Positions 32,697 through 42,432 of a stretch of 64,000 nucleotides of DNA are shown one piece after another. Each line of letters opens with the position of its first letter. Position 1 is the stretch's first letter. The notes beneath the pieces were generated by a model. The model made no database searches and had not been told where the DNA came from. It was given only the letters and a program-made list of their open reading frames with translations. This stretch comes from Algoriphagus winogradskyi (GTDB taxonomy: Bacteria; Bacteroidota; Bacteroidia; Cytophagales; Cyclobacteriaceae). A program made the position numbers and the translations under genes. The stretch is taken from the NCBI RefSeq assembly GCF_900182815.1, contig NZ_FXUA01000003.1:496001-560000 (forward strand), in the 5' to 3' direction.

Positions 32697-35006
32697 ATGA
32701 ACCTAAGATATTGCCTTGCCATCCTGTTTTTTCAAATTTCCGCTTTCGCTTTTTCCCAATCAAACGAGTCCCCCGCAGATTTGGTAAATCCTTATGTAGA
32801 TAGTAAAAATTCCCGCTGGTTCTTTTTCAATACTGCCACTAGACCTTTCGGGATGGTCAATCTCAGTCCTGATACGGATACAGGCGGAGCTTGGGGATCA
32901 GGATATCGATATGAAAGTGATTCCATCAAAGGGCTTAGCCATGTGCATGCATGGCAACTTTCGGGACTTTCGGTACTACCGGTTTCTGAGGTGAGTTTGG
33001 AGGGAAAAAGAAATTTTGCTTCTCCCTTTTCCCATGAAACTGAGATAGTGCAGCCAGGTTATCATCAACTTACACTTGATCGCTATGGGATCAGAGTGGA
33101 ACTTACTTCCACCTTACGTACCGGATTTCACAAATATACTTTCCCTAAAGAAGCAAAGCAGCAAGTAGTGATCAGACTTGGTGGCATGCTAGGCCCCTCG
33201 GACATCATCGACGGAGAACTCACCCAGGTAAACAAGACCACTTTAACTGGTCATTTGATTAACGGTCCAACGGTGAGAAGACCGAATGACACTCCTATCT
33301 TCTTTGCTATCAAACTCAATAGAAATATCGCTGAGATTAGCGGTTGGTCAGAAAATGGAGTCACCTCTACCCTGTCTGAAATCAAAGGAAAAGATTCTGG
33401 CGCGCTACTGACTTTTGATAAATCTACGGAGGAACTACTCATGAAAGTAGGGATATCCTACGTCAGTGTGGAGCAGGCAATGTTGAATCTGGATACTGAA
33501 TTAGCGCATTGGGATTTTAACCGAATACGGGATGAATCATTTGCAGAATGGAATAGCTATTTGGGAAGAATCAAAGTAGAAGGTGCTACAGAAAAAGACA
33601 GAAGAAGGTTCTATACTGATCTTTTCCATGCGCTACAAGGCAGAAGAACGATTTCGGATGTAAATGGCAAATATGCTGACCTGACCAGCGGAACGCATTT
33701 GACCAAGCAAATTCCGCTGGACGAAGCTGGAAAACCCAAATTCCGACACTTCAATTCAGATTCATTTTGGGGAGCTCAGTGGACTATCAATACCCTTTGG
33801 CACTTAGTTTATCCTGAGATCACGGAGGAATTTGTTAATTCCATGCTGCGATACTATCAAGACGGAGGCCTTATTCCACGAGGGCCTTCTGGAGGTAATT
33901 ACACTTACGTAATGACGGGTGCTTCGAGCACTCCATTTATCGTCAGCGCCTACCAAAAAGGGATTCGAGGGTTTGATATTGAGCTGGCTTATGAGGGACT
34001 AAAGAAAAATCACCGTCCTGGAGGAATCATGGAAAAAGCCGGGTATGAGCATAAAACTTCCTTGGGCGGCGGCTTTTCTTATTACTTAAAGAACGGCTAT
34101 GTGCCGTGGCCAATTCCTGAGGGAAACTTCGGTTACCATCAGGATGGACCAAGTCTGACATTGGAATATGCTTATCAGGATTGGACATTGGCTCAATTGG
34201 CAAAAGCATTGGGAGACAAAGCTGGTGAACAGGAATTTTTGAAAAGATCAGAAAACTACAAAAACACCTTTGATGCTGAAACAAGCTGGATGCGTCCAAG
34301 GAATGTAGATGGAAGCTGGAAAACTCCTTTCGATCCTTACGAATACAATGCAGGTTTCAATGAGGCAAATGGAAGTCAGGGAACTTGGTTTGTTCCACAT
34401 GATCTGGATGGACTTGCCGAATTAATGGGAGGGAAAGAAAAAGCCATCGAACGATTGAATACTTCCTTCGTAGAATCTGAAAAACTTGGTTTCACCTCAG
34501 GCACTTCGCACTCACAGGAAACACATCCAGAATATCGAAGAATTCCAATCAATTACGGAAATCAGCCTTCGATTCAGACGGCATTCATTTTCCACAAATT
34601 GGGAAGACCTGATTTGACTCAGTATTGGTCAAGGGCGATTGTGAGGAGAATTTATTCTGACCTCAGCCCTGAAAACGGTTATAATGGAGATGAAGACCAA
34701 GGATTGATGGGAAGTCTAGCGGTATTAATGAAGATTGGATTGTTTCAAATGAACGGAGGAACGGAAGCAAATCCAGTTTATCAAATTGGCAGTCCAATTT
34801 TTGATAAAATCACCATAGCACTTAATCCAGACTATTACTCAGGGAAGGAATTTATCATCAAAACTGAAGGGAATAGCCCTTCTAGTGTCTACGTAAACTC
34901 TGCGAATTGGAAGAATCAAACCTTTGGTCATCTTGAACTTTCCCATAGCCAGATTACCTCTGGTGGAGAGTTGAAATTAGAAATGAGTGAAACTCCCAAA
35001 AAGTAA
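32697..35006 (+). CDS. GH92-family glycoside hydrolase (alpha-mannosidase-like)
   Basis: The ATG at 32697 gives a signal peptide (MNLRYCLAILFFQISAFAFSQ) and 769 residues, full family length. Typical GH92 segments are ADLVNPYVDSKN near the mature start, RPFGMVNLSPDT, GYRYESDSIKGLSHVHAWQ, a central DSFWGAQWTINTLWHLVYPE, and near the C terminus NGDEDQGLMGSLAVLMKIGLF with the acidic residues of the catalytic region. GH92 enzymes are calcium-dependent inverting exo-mannosidases acting in the periplasm or outside. No SusCD pair adjoins it, so this is a lone gene rather than a classical utilisation locus. Confidence 0.9.
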   Translation: MNLRYCLAILFFQISAFAFSQSNESPADLVNPYVDSKNSRWFFFNTATRPFGMVNLSPDTDTGGAWGSGYRYESDSIKGLSHVHAWQLSGLSVLPVSEVSLEGKRNFASPFSHETEIVQPGYHQLTLDRYGIRVELTSTLRTGFHKYTFPKEAKQQVVIRLGGMLGPSDIIDGELTQVNKTTLTGHLINGPTVRRPNDTPIFFAIKLNRNIAEISGWSENGVTSTLSEIKGKDSGALLTFDKSTEELLMKVGISYVSVEQAMLNLDTELAHWDFNRIRDESFAEWNSYLGRIKVEGATEKDRRRFYTDLFHALQGRRTISDVNGKYADLTSGTHLTKQIPLDEAGKPKFRHFNSDSFWGAQWTINTLWHLVYPEITEEFVNSMLRYYQDGGLIPRGPSGGNYTYVMTGASSTPFIVSAYQKGIRGFDIELAYEGLKKNHRPGGIMEKAGYEHKTSLGGGFSYYLKNGYVPWPIPEGNFGYHQDGPSLTLEYAYQDWTLAQLAKALGDKAGEQEFLKRSENYKNTFDAETSWMRPRNVDGSWKTPFDPYEYNAGFNEANGSQGTWFVPHDLDGLAELMGGKEKAIERLNTSFVESEKLGFTSGTSHSQETHPEYRRIPINYGNQPSIQTAFIFHKLGRPDLTQYWSRAIVRRIYSDLSPENGYNGDEDQGLMGSLAVLMKIGLFQMNGGTEANPVYQIGSPIFDKITIALNPDYYSGKEFIIKTEGNSPSSVYVNSANWKNQTFGHLELSHSQITSGGELKLEMSETPKK

Positions 35007-35033
35007 AAGTACTAAGCCACCGTTCGTGTCACA

Positions 35034-35256
35034 CGAACGGAAATAAAAACTTGATACCAAGTCCACCTTCTGGAAAAGCTGGATAACCTAGAGTGAAAAA
35101 CCATAATCTAAACAGAGTTTCAACTCTATTCACGATCTCTTTGGGTCATCTACCTTCTATTTCGCTCTTGCAGAGCTTTATTTCTATTTCAACTTCTCTT
35201 GCCCAGCCCTATCGAGCTGGGCTTAGTTATTTAGGACTTTCAGCCCTTTTTCTGAT
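35034..35256. repeat. Direct repeat unit A1
   Basis: It runs from CGAACGGAAATAAAAAC to CTTTCAGCCCTTTTTCTGAT and is matched along its whole length by A2 at 35415-35636. Internal hairpins include GCTCTTGCAGAGC and GCCCAGC-cctatc-GAGCTGGGC. Just before it stands the palindrome CCGTTCGTGTCACACGAACGG. Confidence 0.8.
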
Positions 35257-35320
35257 TTAACTTCTCCCGTCATCGTTCGTGGTTCACGAACGGTATTAAT
35301 AAGATTTGATGCTAAAGTGC

Positions 35321-35392
35321 AGTTTCTGAACATGCAGGACAACTTTAAAGTGCAACCTCTGCGCTATCCTCCGTGACCTCCGCGGCAAAAAA
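35321..35392. repeat. Repeat unit B1
   Basis: TTTCTGAACATGCAGGACAAC through CTCTGCGC and CCTCCGCGGCAAAA. It shares its order of words (CTTCTG, GGACAACT-TAAA, CCTCTGCGT, GCGG-AAA) with B2 and B3 but is the most diverged copy. Confidence 0.6.
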
Positions 35393-35414
35393 TCACAGCA
35401 CGATTCTTGTCTCC

Positions 35415-35636
35415 CGAACGGAAATAAAAACTTTATACCAAATCCAGCTTCTGGAGAAGCTGGATAACTTAGAGTTAAAAACCATAATCTAAACAGAGTT
35501 TCAACTCCATTCGCGATCTCTTTGGATCATCTACCTTCTATTTCGCTCTTTCAGAGCTTTATTTCTATTTCAACTTCTCTTGCCCAGCCCTATCGAGCTG
35601 GGCTTAGTTATTTAGGACTTTCAGCCCTTTTCTGAT
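35415..35636. repeat. Direct repeat unit A2
   Basis: Second copy of the A unit. It differs from A1 by scattered substitutions, for example CCAGCTTCTGGAGAAGCTGG here against the less perfect version in A1. That stretch is a 20-base hairpin. Confidence 0.8.
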
Positions 35637-35650
35637 ATAACATCAAGTCT

Positions 35651-35720
35651 TGCTTCTGAAAAAGCAGGACAACTCTAAATTGCGCCCTCTGCGTGACCCT
35701 CTGTGTCCACTGCGGTTAAA
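35651..35720. repeat. Repeat unit B2
   Basis: TGCTTCTGAAAAAGCAGGAC, then AACTCTAAATTGCG and CCTCTGCGTGACCCTCTGTG, ending CTGCGGTTAAATAAA. It follows A2 directly, as B1 follows A1 after a short spacer. Confidence 0.65.
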
Positions 35721-35756
35721 TAAAAACCTTGAAATTCGCAGATAGATCTACAAAGT

Positions 35757-35830
35757 CCAGCTTCTGGAGAAGCTGGACAACTTTAAATTGCGACCTCTAC
35801 GTAATCCTTCGCGCCCACAGCGGTAAAAAA
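35757..35830. repeat. Repeat unit B3
   Basis: CCAGCTTCTGGAGAAGCTGG (a perfect-stem hairpin) followed by ACAACTTTAAATTGCGACC, CTACGTAATCC and CAGCGGTAAAAAA. It is a hybrid: its beginning equals the hairpin of A2 and its rest equals B2. Confidence 0.65.
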
Positions 35831-35831
35831 C

Positions 35832-35862
35832 GAAAAAAAAACGAGGCTCTTTCAAGCCTCAT
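35832..35862 (-). terminator. Terminator of the M1 peptidase gene
   Basis: On the minus strand GAGGCT-tgaaag-AGCCTC is followed by CG and a run of nine T, 12 bases after the gene's stop. Confidence 0.85.
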
Positions 35863-35873
35863 TTTAATTTCAA

Positions 35874-37865
35874 TCATCTTGGCCAAACATTGTCAGCCTT
35901 ATCTTTATCCGGGAATCGCCCATGAGGGTCTAACGTAATTTTCTTGATTTTCGAATCTCCGAAATCCATCACAGCCTCAAAAGTTTTACTTCCATCAAAC
36001 CACACCGAAACTGGCCAGGTCATTTCAAAAGTAGTATCATTGATCTTTTTAGCATGTGGCATCTGTACATCCGCCGGCGCTTCAAACTCAACTTGAAGCA
36101 CAACTGGAGAAGGCATTTGCCCTGCCTGATGTACCGTCACGGTTGTTTCACCATTTGAAGTAGTCACATTTTGGATAGATCCTTCCACAGATTCTGTGGT
36201 AAACAACCAATAATACCAGAACCACTCCAGATTTTGCCCCAATTCATTATTCATGAAAAATATGTAATCCCAAGGAGATGGATGCTTATAAGCCCATGTC
36301 GCTGTATACTTTTTCATAGCATTGATCACCGCTTCATCACCCACTATACCACCAAGCATGGATAACATCAATGGCGTCTTCGAATAGGTCTGAAAGCCAT
36401 ACATATTTCCTGCGTCATTCGCGCTCCACATCATAGGCGCTTCATCCTCAAGTCCACTTACACGCCCGTAGCTTTGTCCCAATCCATCCAAATTATAATC
36501 CACTCCTCGGCTATCTGCACCGGAGAGTATATTCATGTATTGATTAAAACCTTCATCCATCCAGCCGTAGCGGGTTTCATTCGTCCCTACCATCATAGGC
36601 CACCACTGGTGTGCTGCCTCATGATCTGCTGCTCGCTCATTTGAATTGATTACCATCGGGTATTCCATACCATCACTCGGACCGTCTTGAAGCGTAAGCT
36701 GAGGGAAAGGATAAGGCGCCCAAAGCTTGGAATAAAACTCCAAAGCATGCTTGGTATAGTCACCGGCCTTTTCAAAAAGTCTGGCTCTTTCTGGAATGAA
36801 AACCATGTAAATTGGAATTGGACCTTTACCCGGAATATCAGCTTTGGTTGCTTTCCAGATAAATCTATCTGAAGTCGCCCAAGCAAAATCATTGACTTTA
36901 TCTGCCACAAAGTGCCATGTCAATTTATCTCCTGCTTTAGTCGCTTTTCCAGGACCTTTTTCATCTTCACTAACCAGGGTAACTTCACCGTCAGATTTAA
37001 GAACATTTGCAAATCTCTCCGCAACAGTCGGAGTCAAAACCTCCGTTGGATTTTGCAATACGCCAGTACCACTTACTATCCAGCCAGCTGGAACAGTGAT
37101 CGACACATCGAATTTCCCAAAATTGTTATGAAACTCAGCAGGACCTAGGTAAAGGCTGGTTTCCCATCCTCTTAGATCGTCAAACTTCGCCAATCTGGGG
37201 AACCATTGAGTTGGCTGAAATAAGGTGCTGTCAAAACGTTGCGTCATTCTATGACCTCGGCCATTATCTCCACCCGGCAATTTCGTATGCCAGTCAATTT
37301 CCAGTTCAGCCGTGGTACCAGCTTTGATTGGGTCAGCCAAGGTGATCGTAGCTACAGTGGTATGCAACCCTCTAACGCTAAGTTTTGGCGTTTGGGCTGG
37401 CTCATTTCTTCTTCTCTGAATAGGCGGAGCATTCAAGTCCACAGCTTCCCCTCCTACTTTGATTGAAGTCACTACCATCCCCTCTGTATTTTCTGCTGGA
37501 ACTGACGACCCACGAGGAACATCTCCCCTAAATATATTATGATCCAACCGCAGCACAATGGAAGTCATATCCTCTTTGCTATTGTTATGTATCAAAATCT
37601 TTTCGGAACCTTTGATGGTCTGTGTACTTGGATCCAAGCTAGCCTTGATCGTAAAATCAGTCTCAAGTTGCCAGTAGTTTGGACCTGGTTTTCCTGTAAA
37701 GTTTCTTGAGCCTTCCTCGAAAGCTTTTCGAATAGAATTCGTCATCGGGACGTCCTGTCTGATAGCGCGGGTATCCGTTTCTATTGATGATCGCAGTGGT
37801 TTAGTTTCTTGCTGCGCAAAAGCAACTGAACTGCTCAGGAGCATCAAAAAAAGTATTTTTCTCAT
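35874..37865 (-). CDS. M1-family zinc aminopeptidase-like protein, secreted
   Basis: A 663-residue protein with a signal peptide (MRKILFLMLLSSSVAFAQ). The N-terminal beta domain is of M1 type, and the exopeptidase motif appears as SDGMEYPMVI in place of GAMEN. Zinc binding is shown by DHEAAHQWWPMMVG (HExxH near residue 412) and the third ligand in GWMDEGFNQYMN. The C-terminal part is shorter than the helical domain of classical M1 enzymes, as usual in the Bacteroidota periplasmic subgroup. Peptide scavenging outside the cytoplasm is the likely role. Monocistronic, with a clear terminator. Confidence 0.9.
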   Translation of the reverse strand: MRKILFLMLLSSSVAFAQQETKPLRSSIETDTRAIRQDVPMTNSIRKAFEEGSRNFTGKPGPNYWQLETDFTIKASLDPSTQTIKGSEKILIHNNSKEDMTSIVLRLDHNIFRGDVPRGSSVPAENTEGMVVTSIKVGGEAVDLNAPPIQRRRNEPAQTPKLSVRGLHTTVATITLADPIKAGTTAELEIDWHTKLPGGDNGRGHRMTQRFDSTLFQPTQWFPRLAKFDDLRGWETSLYLGPAEFHNNFGKFDVSITVPAGWIVSGTGVLQNPTEVLTPTVAERFANVLKSDGEVTLVSEDEKGPGKATKAGDKLTWHFVADKVNDFAWATSDRFIWKATKADIPGKGPIPIYMVFIPERARLFEKAGDYTKHALEFYSKLWAPYPFPQLTLQDGPSDGMEYPMVINSNERAADHEAAHQWWPMMVGTNETRYGWMDEGFNQYMNILSGADSRGVDYNLDGLGQSYGRVSGLEDEAPMMWSANDAGNMYGFQTYSKTPLMLSMLGGIVGDEAVINAMKKYTATWAYKHPSPWDYIFFMNNELGQNLEWFWYYWLFTTESVEGSIQNVTTSNGETTVTVHQAGQMPSPVVLQVEFEAPADVQMPHAKKINDTTFEMTWPVSVWFDGSKTFEAVMDFGDSKIKKITLDPHGRFPDKDKADNVWPR

Positions 37866-38013
37866 AAGTAAAGGTGGGTTTGTTCAAGATGGATAACTCA
37901 GCAAAAAATCCTTTCCTCCGGCAAACAATGGGAATAAACGAAGCATTGAATTGATAAGCTGACTATAAATTTATTTTAATTTTTACTGGTACAATTTATA
38001 CTATAAACATAAA

Positions 38014-38042
38014 ACCTTCGAGGTTTTAGAAACCTCAAAGGT
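38014..38042. repeat. REP-like palindrome (ACCTTCGAGGTTT type)
   Basis: ACCTTCGAGGTTT-tag-AAACCTCAAAGGT, a 13-base stem with one mismatch, between the penicillin acylase gene's stop and the M1 gene start. A more diverged copy is at 47487-47515. Confidence 0.6.
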
Positions 38043-38073
38043 CAACAAACTGAATACTGCAACTGGTCACTGC

Positions 38074-40260
38074 CTACTCCCTCTTCCCTGGCACATATCG
38101 CTCCTCCATTCTAGCCTCCACATCTTCCCGGTAAAAAGCAACATCTTTGAAATTCCCGTCGATATAGTCCTGAGTTTGATCGTAGAAATGGGGAGAATTT
38201 GGATCTGAGCTCTGGCCACCGGCAAGAATGGATTTGGCTTTTACTTTCTCTCCAAATTCCACTACAGCTACAAAACTATTTCCTCTGTAACCATACAATC
38301 TCTTCGTCCCAGGAAAGGTCCTCGCCCCGAAAGCTGCCAAAGCACCCCAGGTTCCAGAAGCCAAACCAACCGGGCTATACTCCTTTTCATCATCAAAAGG
38401 CAGATCGATTTCTCCTGTCATTCGCTGAAATCTATTGATCTCTGACCAAGGCGTATTCCATGTTCCGAAATCGGCATTCATCTGATCCAAAGTTTGCGCG
38501 AAAGTTGCTAGCAATGCTGTAGGGGAAGGATTAGGAACATTCGTGTTTTCATCAATATTAAATGGGATCAAATTATTGATGTTGCCATGATTTCTCATAA
38601 AATTCATTCCAAAAAAATGAGCCAATGACATTGCAACAGATTCTTTGGAAGTGCGGTAATCCCAAGCCTCCAAGATTTTTATTGGCTCCATGAATTGAGG
38701 ATCTGCCACACCACGCTTTTCATGTGCTTTGAGCAGCATAGGAATCAGTTCCTCAAATGCTGGTAAATAAGGATCATATGCCAAATCTATCAATCCATCC
38801 AAAGTCAAACCTGTAGTATCATTCAACACTTTCATCGCATGAATTCCACGATAGTTTTCGCGATCTGGAGCCATATAAAAAGGATAATCCTCCTGTTTAG
38901 GGCTAAACTCTCCTGCCGCAGTAAAGGGAGTGGAATTACAGTTTTGAATCCAGCCTGTGCCTGGATTTAAGACCATAATACTTTCATCCACCGTATGCAA
39001 ACCTTGCCAATCCGAGTTTGGATCTGAACCATCCACAGGTTCGGAGAAGTCAAAACCTTCATTTCTTTTTGGGATGAAGTTGCCATGGAAATACGCAATA
39101 TTTCCATCAGCATCCGCAAAAACCGTATTATTGGAGGAATTGGTACGGATGTCCATCATTTGTTTAAACTCCTCGTGATTGCTCAATTTTGTCCTAGTAA
39201 AGCTTTGGATCAAGGCATTGACAGGATCCCAATTGATCTTAGTCGCCACCCACTTTTCTCCAATCTTATGTGTAATCGGGCCATGGTGAGTTCGGTAAAA
39301 CGTGAAAGGTTTCTCCTTTAATTCTGTTCCTGACTTATATTTCAATGAAACTTGAAACTCCTCGACTGCACGACTCTCATCTCCATATTGGTATTCATAT
39401 TTCCCATCTTTCTCTGTCACCTCTTCCACAAACTCATCAATAAAATCCACTTGAGTAGAAGTATGCATCCAGCCTGTTTTCTCATTGAAACCTTGGTAAA
39501 CAAAGAACTGTCCCCAGGTCACTGCACCATAAGCATTTAAACCTTCTTCGCTAACCACGTGAACTTCAGGCCTGAAGTAAAAGGAGGTGTGTGGATTGAT
39601 GAGTAGCATCGCATTACCTGAAGCTGTCATCTTACCATTCAGCGCGATACCATTGGAACCTTTTGGTTCTTCTAATAAAGCCTCTCTGGTAATTTCTTCT
39701 TCATATAAAGCCATTACGTCTGGCTCTTTTTCAGCATAAAAAGCCTGAATTCTGCGAGTTGGAATCTGCTCAATATCTCCACCGATAGACCCTTCACTGA
39801 AGAACATGGGCATCCAAGGTTCGTAATGCGTAATCACTTGAGGTGTCACTTCCGGATGTGTAGCCAAGTAATAGTTTATGCCGTCGGCAAAAGCAACACA
39901 AAGTTCCTTCAACCAATCAGGTGCTGTTTCATAAGCAGCTTTGGCTTCTGCTTCAGTCATGTAGAGATTTGCTCTCAAATCACTGTAAATAGCTTCCGGA
40001 CCTTCCAACTCAGCCAAACGGCCTGTCGCCCAAATGTAATTTCGTTCTACTCTCCTGAAATCATCCTCACACTGCGCATAGAGTAATCCGAAAACCGCAT
40101 CTGCATCGCTTTTCCCATAAATGTGAGGAATCCCAAAATCATCTCTAATTATTTCAACCCGACTAGCGGTATCCTCCCAACGTTCGGTCTCGGTAAGCTC
40201 TTTTGGTTCGCAAGACCAGATTACCACTGGTAATAGAAAAAGTAACAGTCTAACTTTCAT
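38074..40260 (-). CDS. Penicillin acylase-family lipoprotein (Ntn hydrolase)
   Basis: Started at the ATG at 40260, which gives a lipoprotein signal (LLFLLPVVIWSC, Cys17) and 728 residues. The chain starts VEIIRDDFGIPHIYGKSDADAVFGLLYAQCEDDF, typical of the alpha subunit. The autoprocessing site with the N-terminal nucleophile Ser is seen in EEPKGSNGIALNG, after which the beta subunit follows with a characteristic FNEKTGWMHTSTQVD. Members hydrolyse amides such as beta-lactams or acyl-homoserine lactones; the substrate here is not predictable. Probable periplasmic, membrane-anchored enzyme. Confidence 0.9.
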   Translation of the reverse strand: MKVRLLLFLLPVVIWSCEPKELTETERWEDTASRVEIIRDDFGIPHIYGKSDADAVFGLLYAQCEDDFRRVERNYIWATGRLAELEGPEAIYSDLRANLYMTEAEAKAAYETAPDWLKELCVAFADGINYYLATHPEVTPQVITHYEPWMPMFFSEGSIGGDIEQIPTRRIQAFYAEKEPDVMALYEEEITREALLEEPKGSNGIALNGKMTASGNAMLLINPHTSFYFRPEVHVVSEEGLNAYGAVTWGQFFVYQGFNEKTGWMHTSTQVDFIDEFVEEVTEKDGKYEYQYGDESRAVEEFQVSLKYKSGTELKEKPFTFYRTHHGPITHKIGEKWVATKINWDPVNALIQSFTRTKLSNHEEFKQMMDIRTNSSNNTVFADADGNIAYFHGNFIPKRNEGFDFSEPVDGSDPNSDWQGLHTVDESIMVLNPGTGWIQNCNSTPFTAAGEFSPKQEDYPFYMAPDRENYRGIHAMKVLNDTTGLTLDGLIDLAYDPYLPAFEELIPMLLKAHEKRGVADPQFMEPIKILEAWDYRTSKESVAMSLAHFFGMNFMRNHGNINNLIPFNIDENTNVPNPSPTALLATFAQTLDQMNADFGTWNTPWSEINRFQRMTGEIDLPFDDEKEYSPVGLASGTWGALAAFGARTFPGTKRLYGYRGNSFVAVVEFGEKVKAKSILAGGQSSDPNSPHFYDQTQDYIDGNFKDVAFYREDVEARMEERYVPGKRE

Positions 40261-40337
40261 AGTTGGGTGATTTAAAAGGAGGAATAATATATATCCTTCC
40301 AAAATAGACTTTTTGTGGTCTCTAGGCAATGGGAATT

Positions 40338-41228
40338 TTATCTATGCTGGGTGTATTGGTTTAGCGGTATTTTGGCAGTGATCGTTTGCATTAATTGCTC
40401 CGAAAACATTTCATGCTGCTGATAAGCAAAAATCATTTTTTCGACCTGTTGAACCGAACTTGCTCCAATCACTAAAGCACCCACCGCTGGCTGTATTAGA
40501 CCAAAATGAATTAGAAAAGCTTCTGGAAGTACACCAGAATCCCTAATCAACTCACGTATGTCTTTAACTTCGGCAGCAGAATAATCGAGAAATGGCTCAG
40601 CAGACTTATTGATTAAAAGTCCTTTTGCATAAGCTCCACGGACTAAAACTCTTGTGTCAGACTCAGAAATTAATGGAAATGCTTCTTCTTCCGGTCGACG
40701 ATCCAGTGGATTGTATTGCATCATAATGGTAGCAGGACTACTCATTGCTAGTACTTTTCGGATCACATTTGGGCGAATGGAAGAAATCCCAAAAGCCCGG
40801 ATTTTGCCTTGACTTTTAAGAATTTCAAAAGCTTCCAAGGTTTCCTCCCAAGGGTCTTCCAGCGTGCCTCCGTGCAATTGGTAAACATCAATGTAATCCG
40901 TTTGTAATCTTTTCAAACTTGCCTCCACAGCTTGTAGGATGTAGGATTTTCTAGGATTCCAATCCCAGCCACTGCCATCTGGTCGAAGTTGGTTGCCTAC
41001 CTTGGTGGCTAAAACAATGTCTTTACGTCTATTTTTAAGTGTAGCGCCTACAATTTCTTCATTGAGGCCTTTTTGATACAAATCTGCTGTATCAAAGAAA
41101 TTAATTCCACCAGAAACTGCTGCGTCAATGATTTGTTGATCTTCTTTTAAACTGCCTTTCAAAGACATACATCCAAGTGCAAGTGGACTTACTTCAAATG
41201 ACAAGGCAGGTAGTTTTCTCTTTTCCAT
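40338..41228 (-). CDS. Aldo/keto reductase
   Basis: A 296-residue TIM-barrel protein. The catalytic tetrad is visible: Asp and Tyr in FFDTADLYQKGLNEEIVG, Lys in VLATKVGNQ and His in DVYQLHGGT. The NADPH-binding end has VIGASSVQQVEKM. The sequence fits the AKR11/AKR13-like bacterial oxidoreductases. The physiological carbonyl substrate is unknown. It lies 77 bases upstream of the penicillin acylase start on the same strand. Confidence 0.9.
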   Translation of the reverse strand: MEKRKLPALSFEVSPLALGCMSLKGSLKEDQQIIDAAVSGGINFFDTADLYQKGLNEEIVGATLKNRRKDIVLATKVGNQLRPDGSGWDWNPRKSYILQAVEASLKRLQTDYIDVYQLHGGTLEDPWEETLEAFEILKSQGKIRAFGISSIRPNVIRKVLAMSSPATIMMQYNPLDRRPEEEAFPLISESDTRVLVRGAYAKGLLINKSAEPFLDYSAAEVKDIRELIRDSGVLPEAFLIHFGLIQPAVGALVIGASSVQQVEKMIFAYQQHEMFSEQLMQTITAKIPLNQYTQHR

Positions 41229-41456
41229 ACTCCCAAATTCACATTATTAATACTGGAATTCAAACCGCTTAACTATTTAGCTTTTATTAAAGGTTTAATA
41301 ATTTGAGAAACTGGAAGCATTCTTTCATTTATCCCTATTTTTGGGATCTTAAACCTATGAACAATGAAATCGAGCATAACTCAGAAGTCACTATTAGGGA
41401 CGATTTTTTTTCAAGTTGCGAGATTCCATATGACCATTGAAAAACAATATTAGCAT

Positions 41457-42431
41457 ATGAAGAAAATAGCAGTTTTTACTTCTGGAGGAGATAGTCCTGG
41501 CATGAACGCTTGCGTGAGAGCGGTCGTACGTACAGCCATTTTCAAAGGATTAGAAGTTTACGGGATATACCGTGGGTATGAAGGCATGATCGATGGTGAC
41601 ATTAAACGCTTGCAATCTCACTCTGTAAGTAATATTGTACAGCGAGGAGGGACAATCCTTAAGTCTGCCAGGTCTATGGAATTCAAAACTCCAGAAGGAA
41701 GAAAGCAAGCCTACGACAATCTCAAAGCACATGGCATAGAAGGCCTGGTCGCAATCGGCGGAGACGGTACTTTTACAGGTGCAAAGGTGTTTTTCGAAGA
41801 ATTTGGAATCCCTACCATTGGCTGTCCAGGGACGATTGATAACGACTTGTATGGCACTGACTATACCATTGGATTTGACACTGCCGTAAATACAGCTTTG
41901 GAAGCAATTGATAAAATCCGTGATACAGCCGCAGCACACGATCGTATTTTCTTCATTGAAGTAATGGGAAGAGATGCCGGATTTATTGCAATTGAATCTG
42001 GTATCGGTGGAGGAGCGGAATTTGTGATGGTGCCAGAAACAAAAACCAACTTGGATGATGTGGTAAAGTCATTAAAAAACAACAGAAAAAACAGATTCTC
42101 CAGTATTGTTGTTGTAGCTGAAGGTGATGAAGCAGGTAATGCTCAAACGGTAATGGAAATTGTCAAAAACAAGGTCAATGACCCAAGTAAGGATTTCAAA
42201 GTAACTACTCTTGGACACATTCAGCGAGGTGGAAACCCTACCGCCCGTGATCGGGTTTTAGCTAGTAGATGCGGGATGTCTGCAGTCGAAGGATTAATTG
42301 CAGGTCATCAATTTCACATGGCTGGAGTAGTAAATCAAGAAGTGGTATTTACACCATTTGCAGATTGTATAGGTAAGACCAAGCCGCTGATCGAAGATCA
42401 CCTTAAATTAATGAAAATCTTAAGTATTTAA
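41457..42431 (+). CDS. pfkA: ATP-dependent 6-phosphofructokinase
   Basis: A 324-residue protein of normal bacterial length. ATP site: TSGGDSPGMNA (from residue 8) and AIGGDGTFTGA. Fructose 6-phosphate site: CPGTIDNDLYGTDYTIGFDTA with the catalytic Asp, then VMGRDAGFIA and LGHIQRGGNPTARDR. The Gly-Asp pair of ATP enzymes (GGDGT) marks it as ATP- rather than pyrophosphate-dependent. It catalyses the committed step of glycolysis in the cytoplasm. Followed after one base by the small gene at 42433. Confidence 0.96.
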   Translation: MKKIAVFTSGGDSPGMNACVRAVVRTAIFKGLEVYGIYRGYEGMIDGDIKRLQSHSVSNIVQRGGTILKSARSMEFKTPEGRKQAYDNLKAHGIEGLVAIGGDGTFTGAKVFFEEFGIPTIGCPGTIDNDLYGTDYTIGFDTAVNTALEAIDKIRDTAAAHDRIFFIEVMGRDAGFIAIESGIGGGAEFVMVPETKTNLDDVVKSLKNNRKNRFSSIVVVAEGDEAGNAQTVMEIVKNKVNDPSKDFKVTTLGHIQRGGNPTARDRVLASRCGMSAVEGLIAGHQFHMAGVVNQEVVFTPFADCIGKTKPLIEDHLKLMKILSI

Positions 42432-42432
42432 G

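Larger units (their letters stand above)
35007..35873. other. Non-coding repeat mosaic, 867 bases
   Basis: No gene. The stretch consists of two copies of a 222-base unit (A) and three copies of a 70-base unit (B) in the order A1, B1, A2, B2, B3, with many short perfect hairpins, closed by the terminator at 35832. See the separate repeat entries. Confidence 0.75.

Noticed and set aside
32697..35006. A polysaccharide utilisation locus around GH92
   Set aside because: No SusC/SusD-like genes or regulator adjoin it; the neighbours are ssb and a repeat region.
35007..35873. CRISPR array in the repeat region
   Set aside because: Repeats are long, of unequal size and not separated by uniform unique spacers; no cas gene is present.
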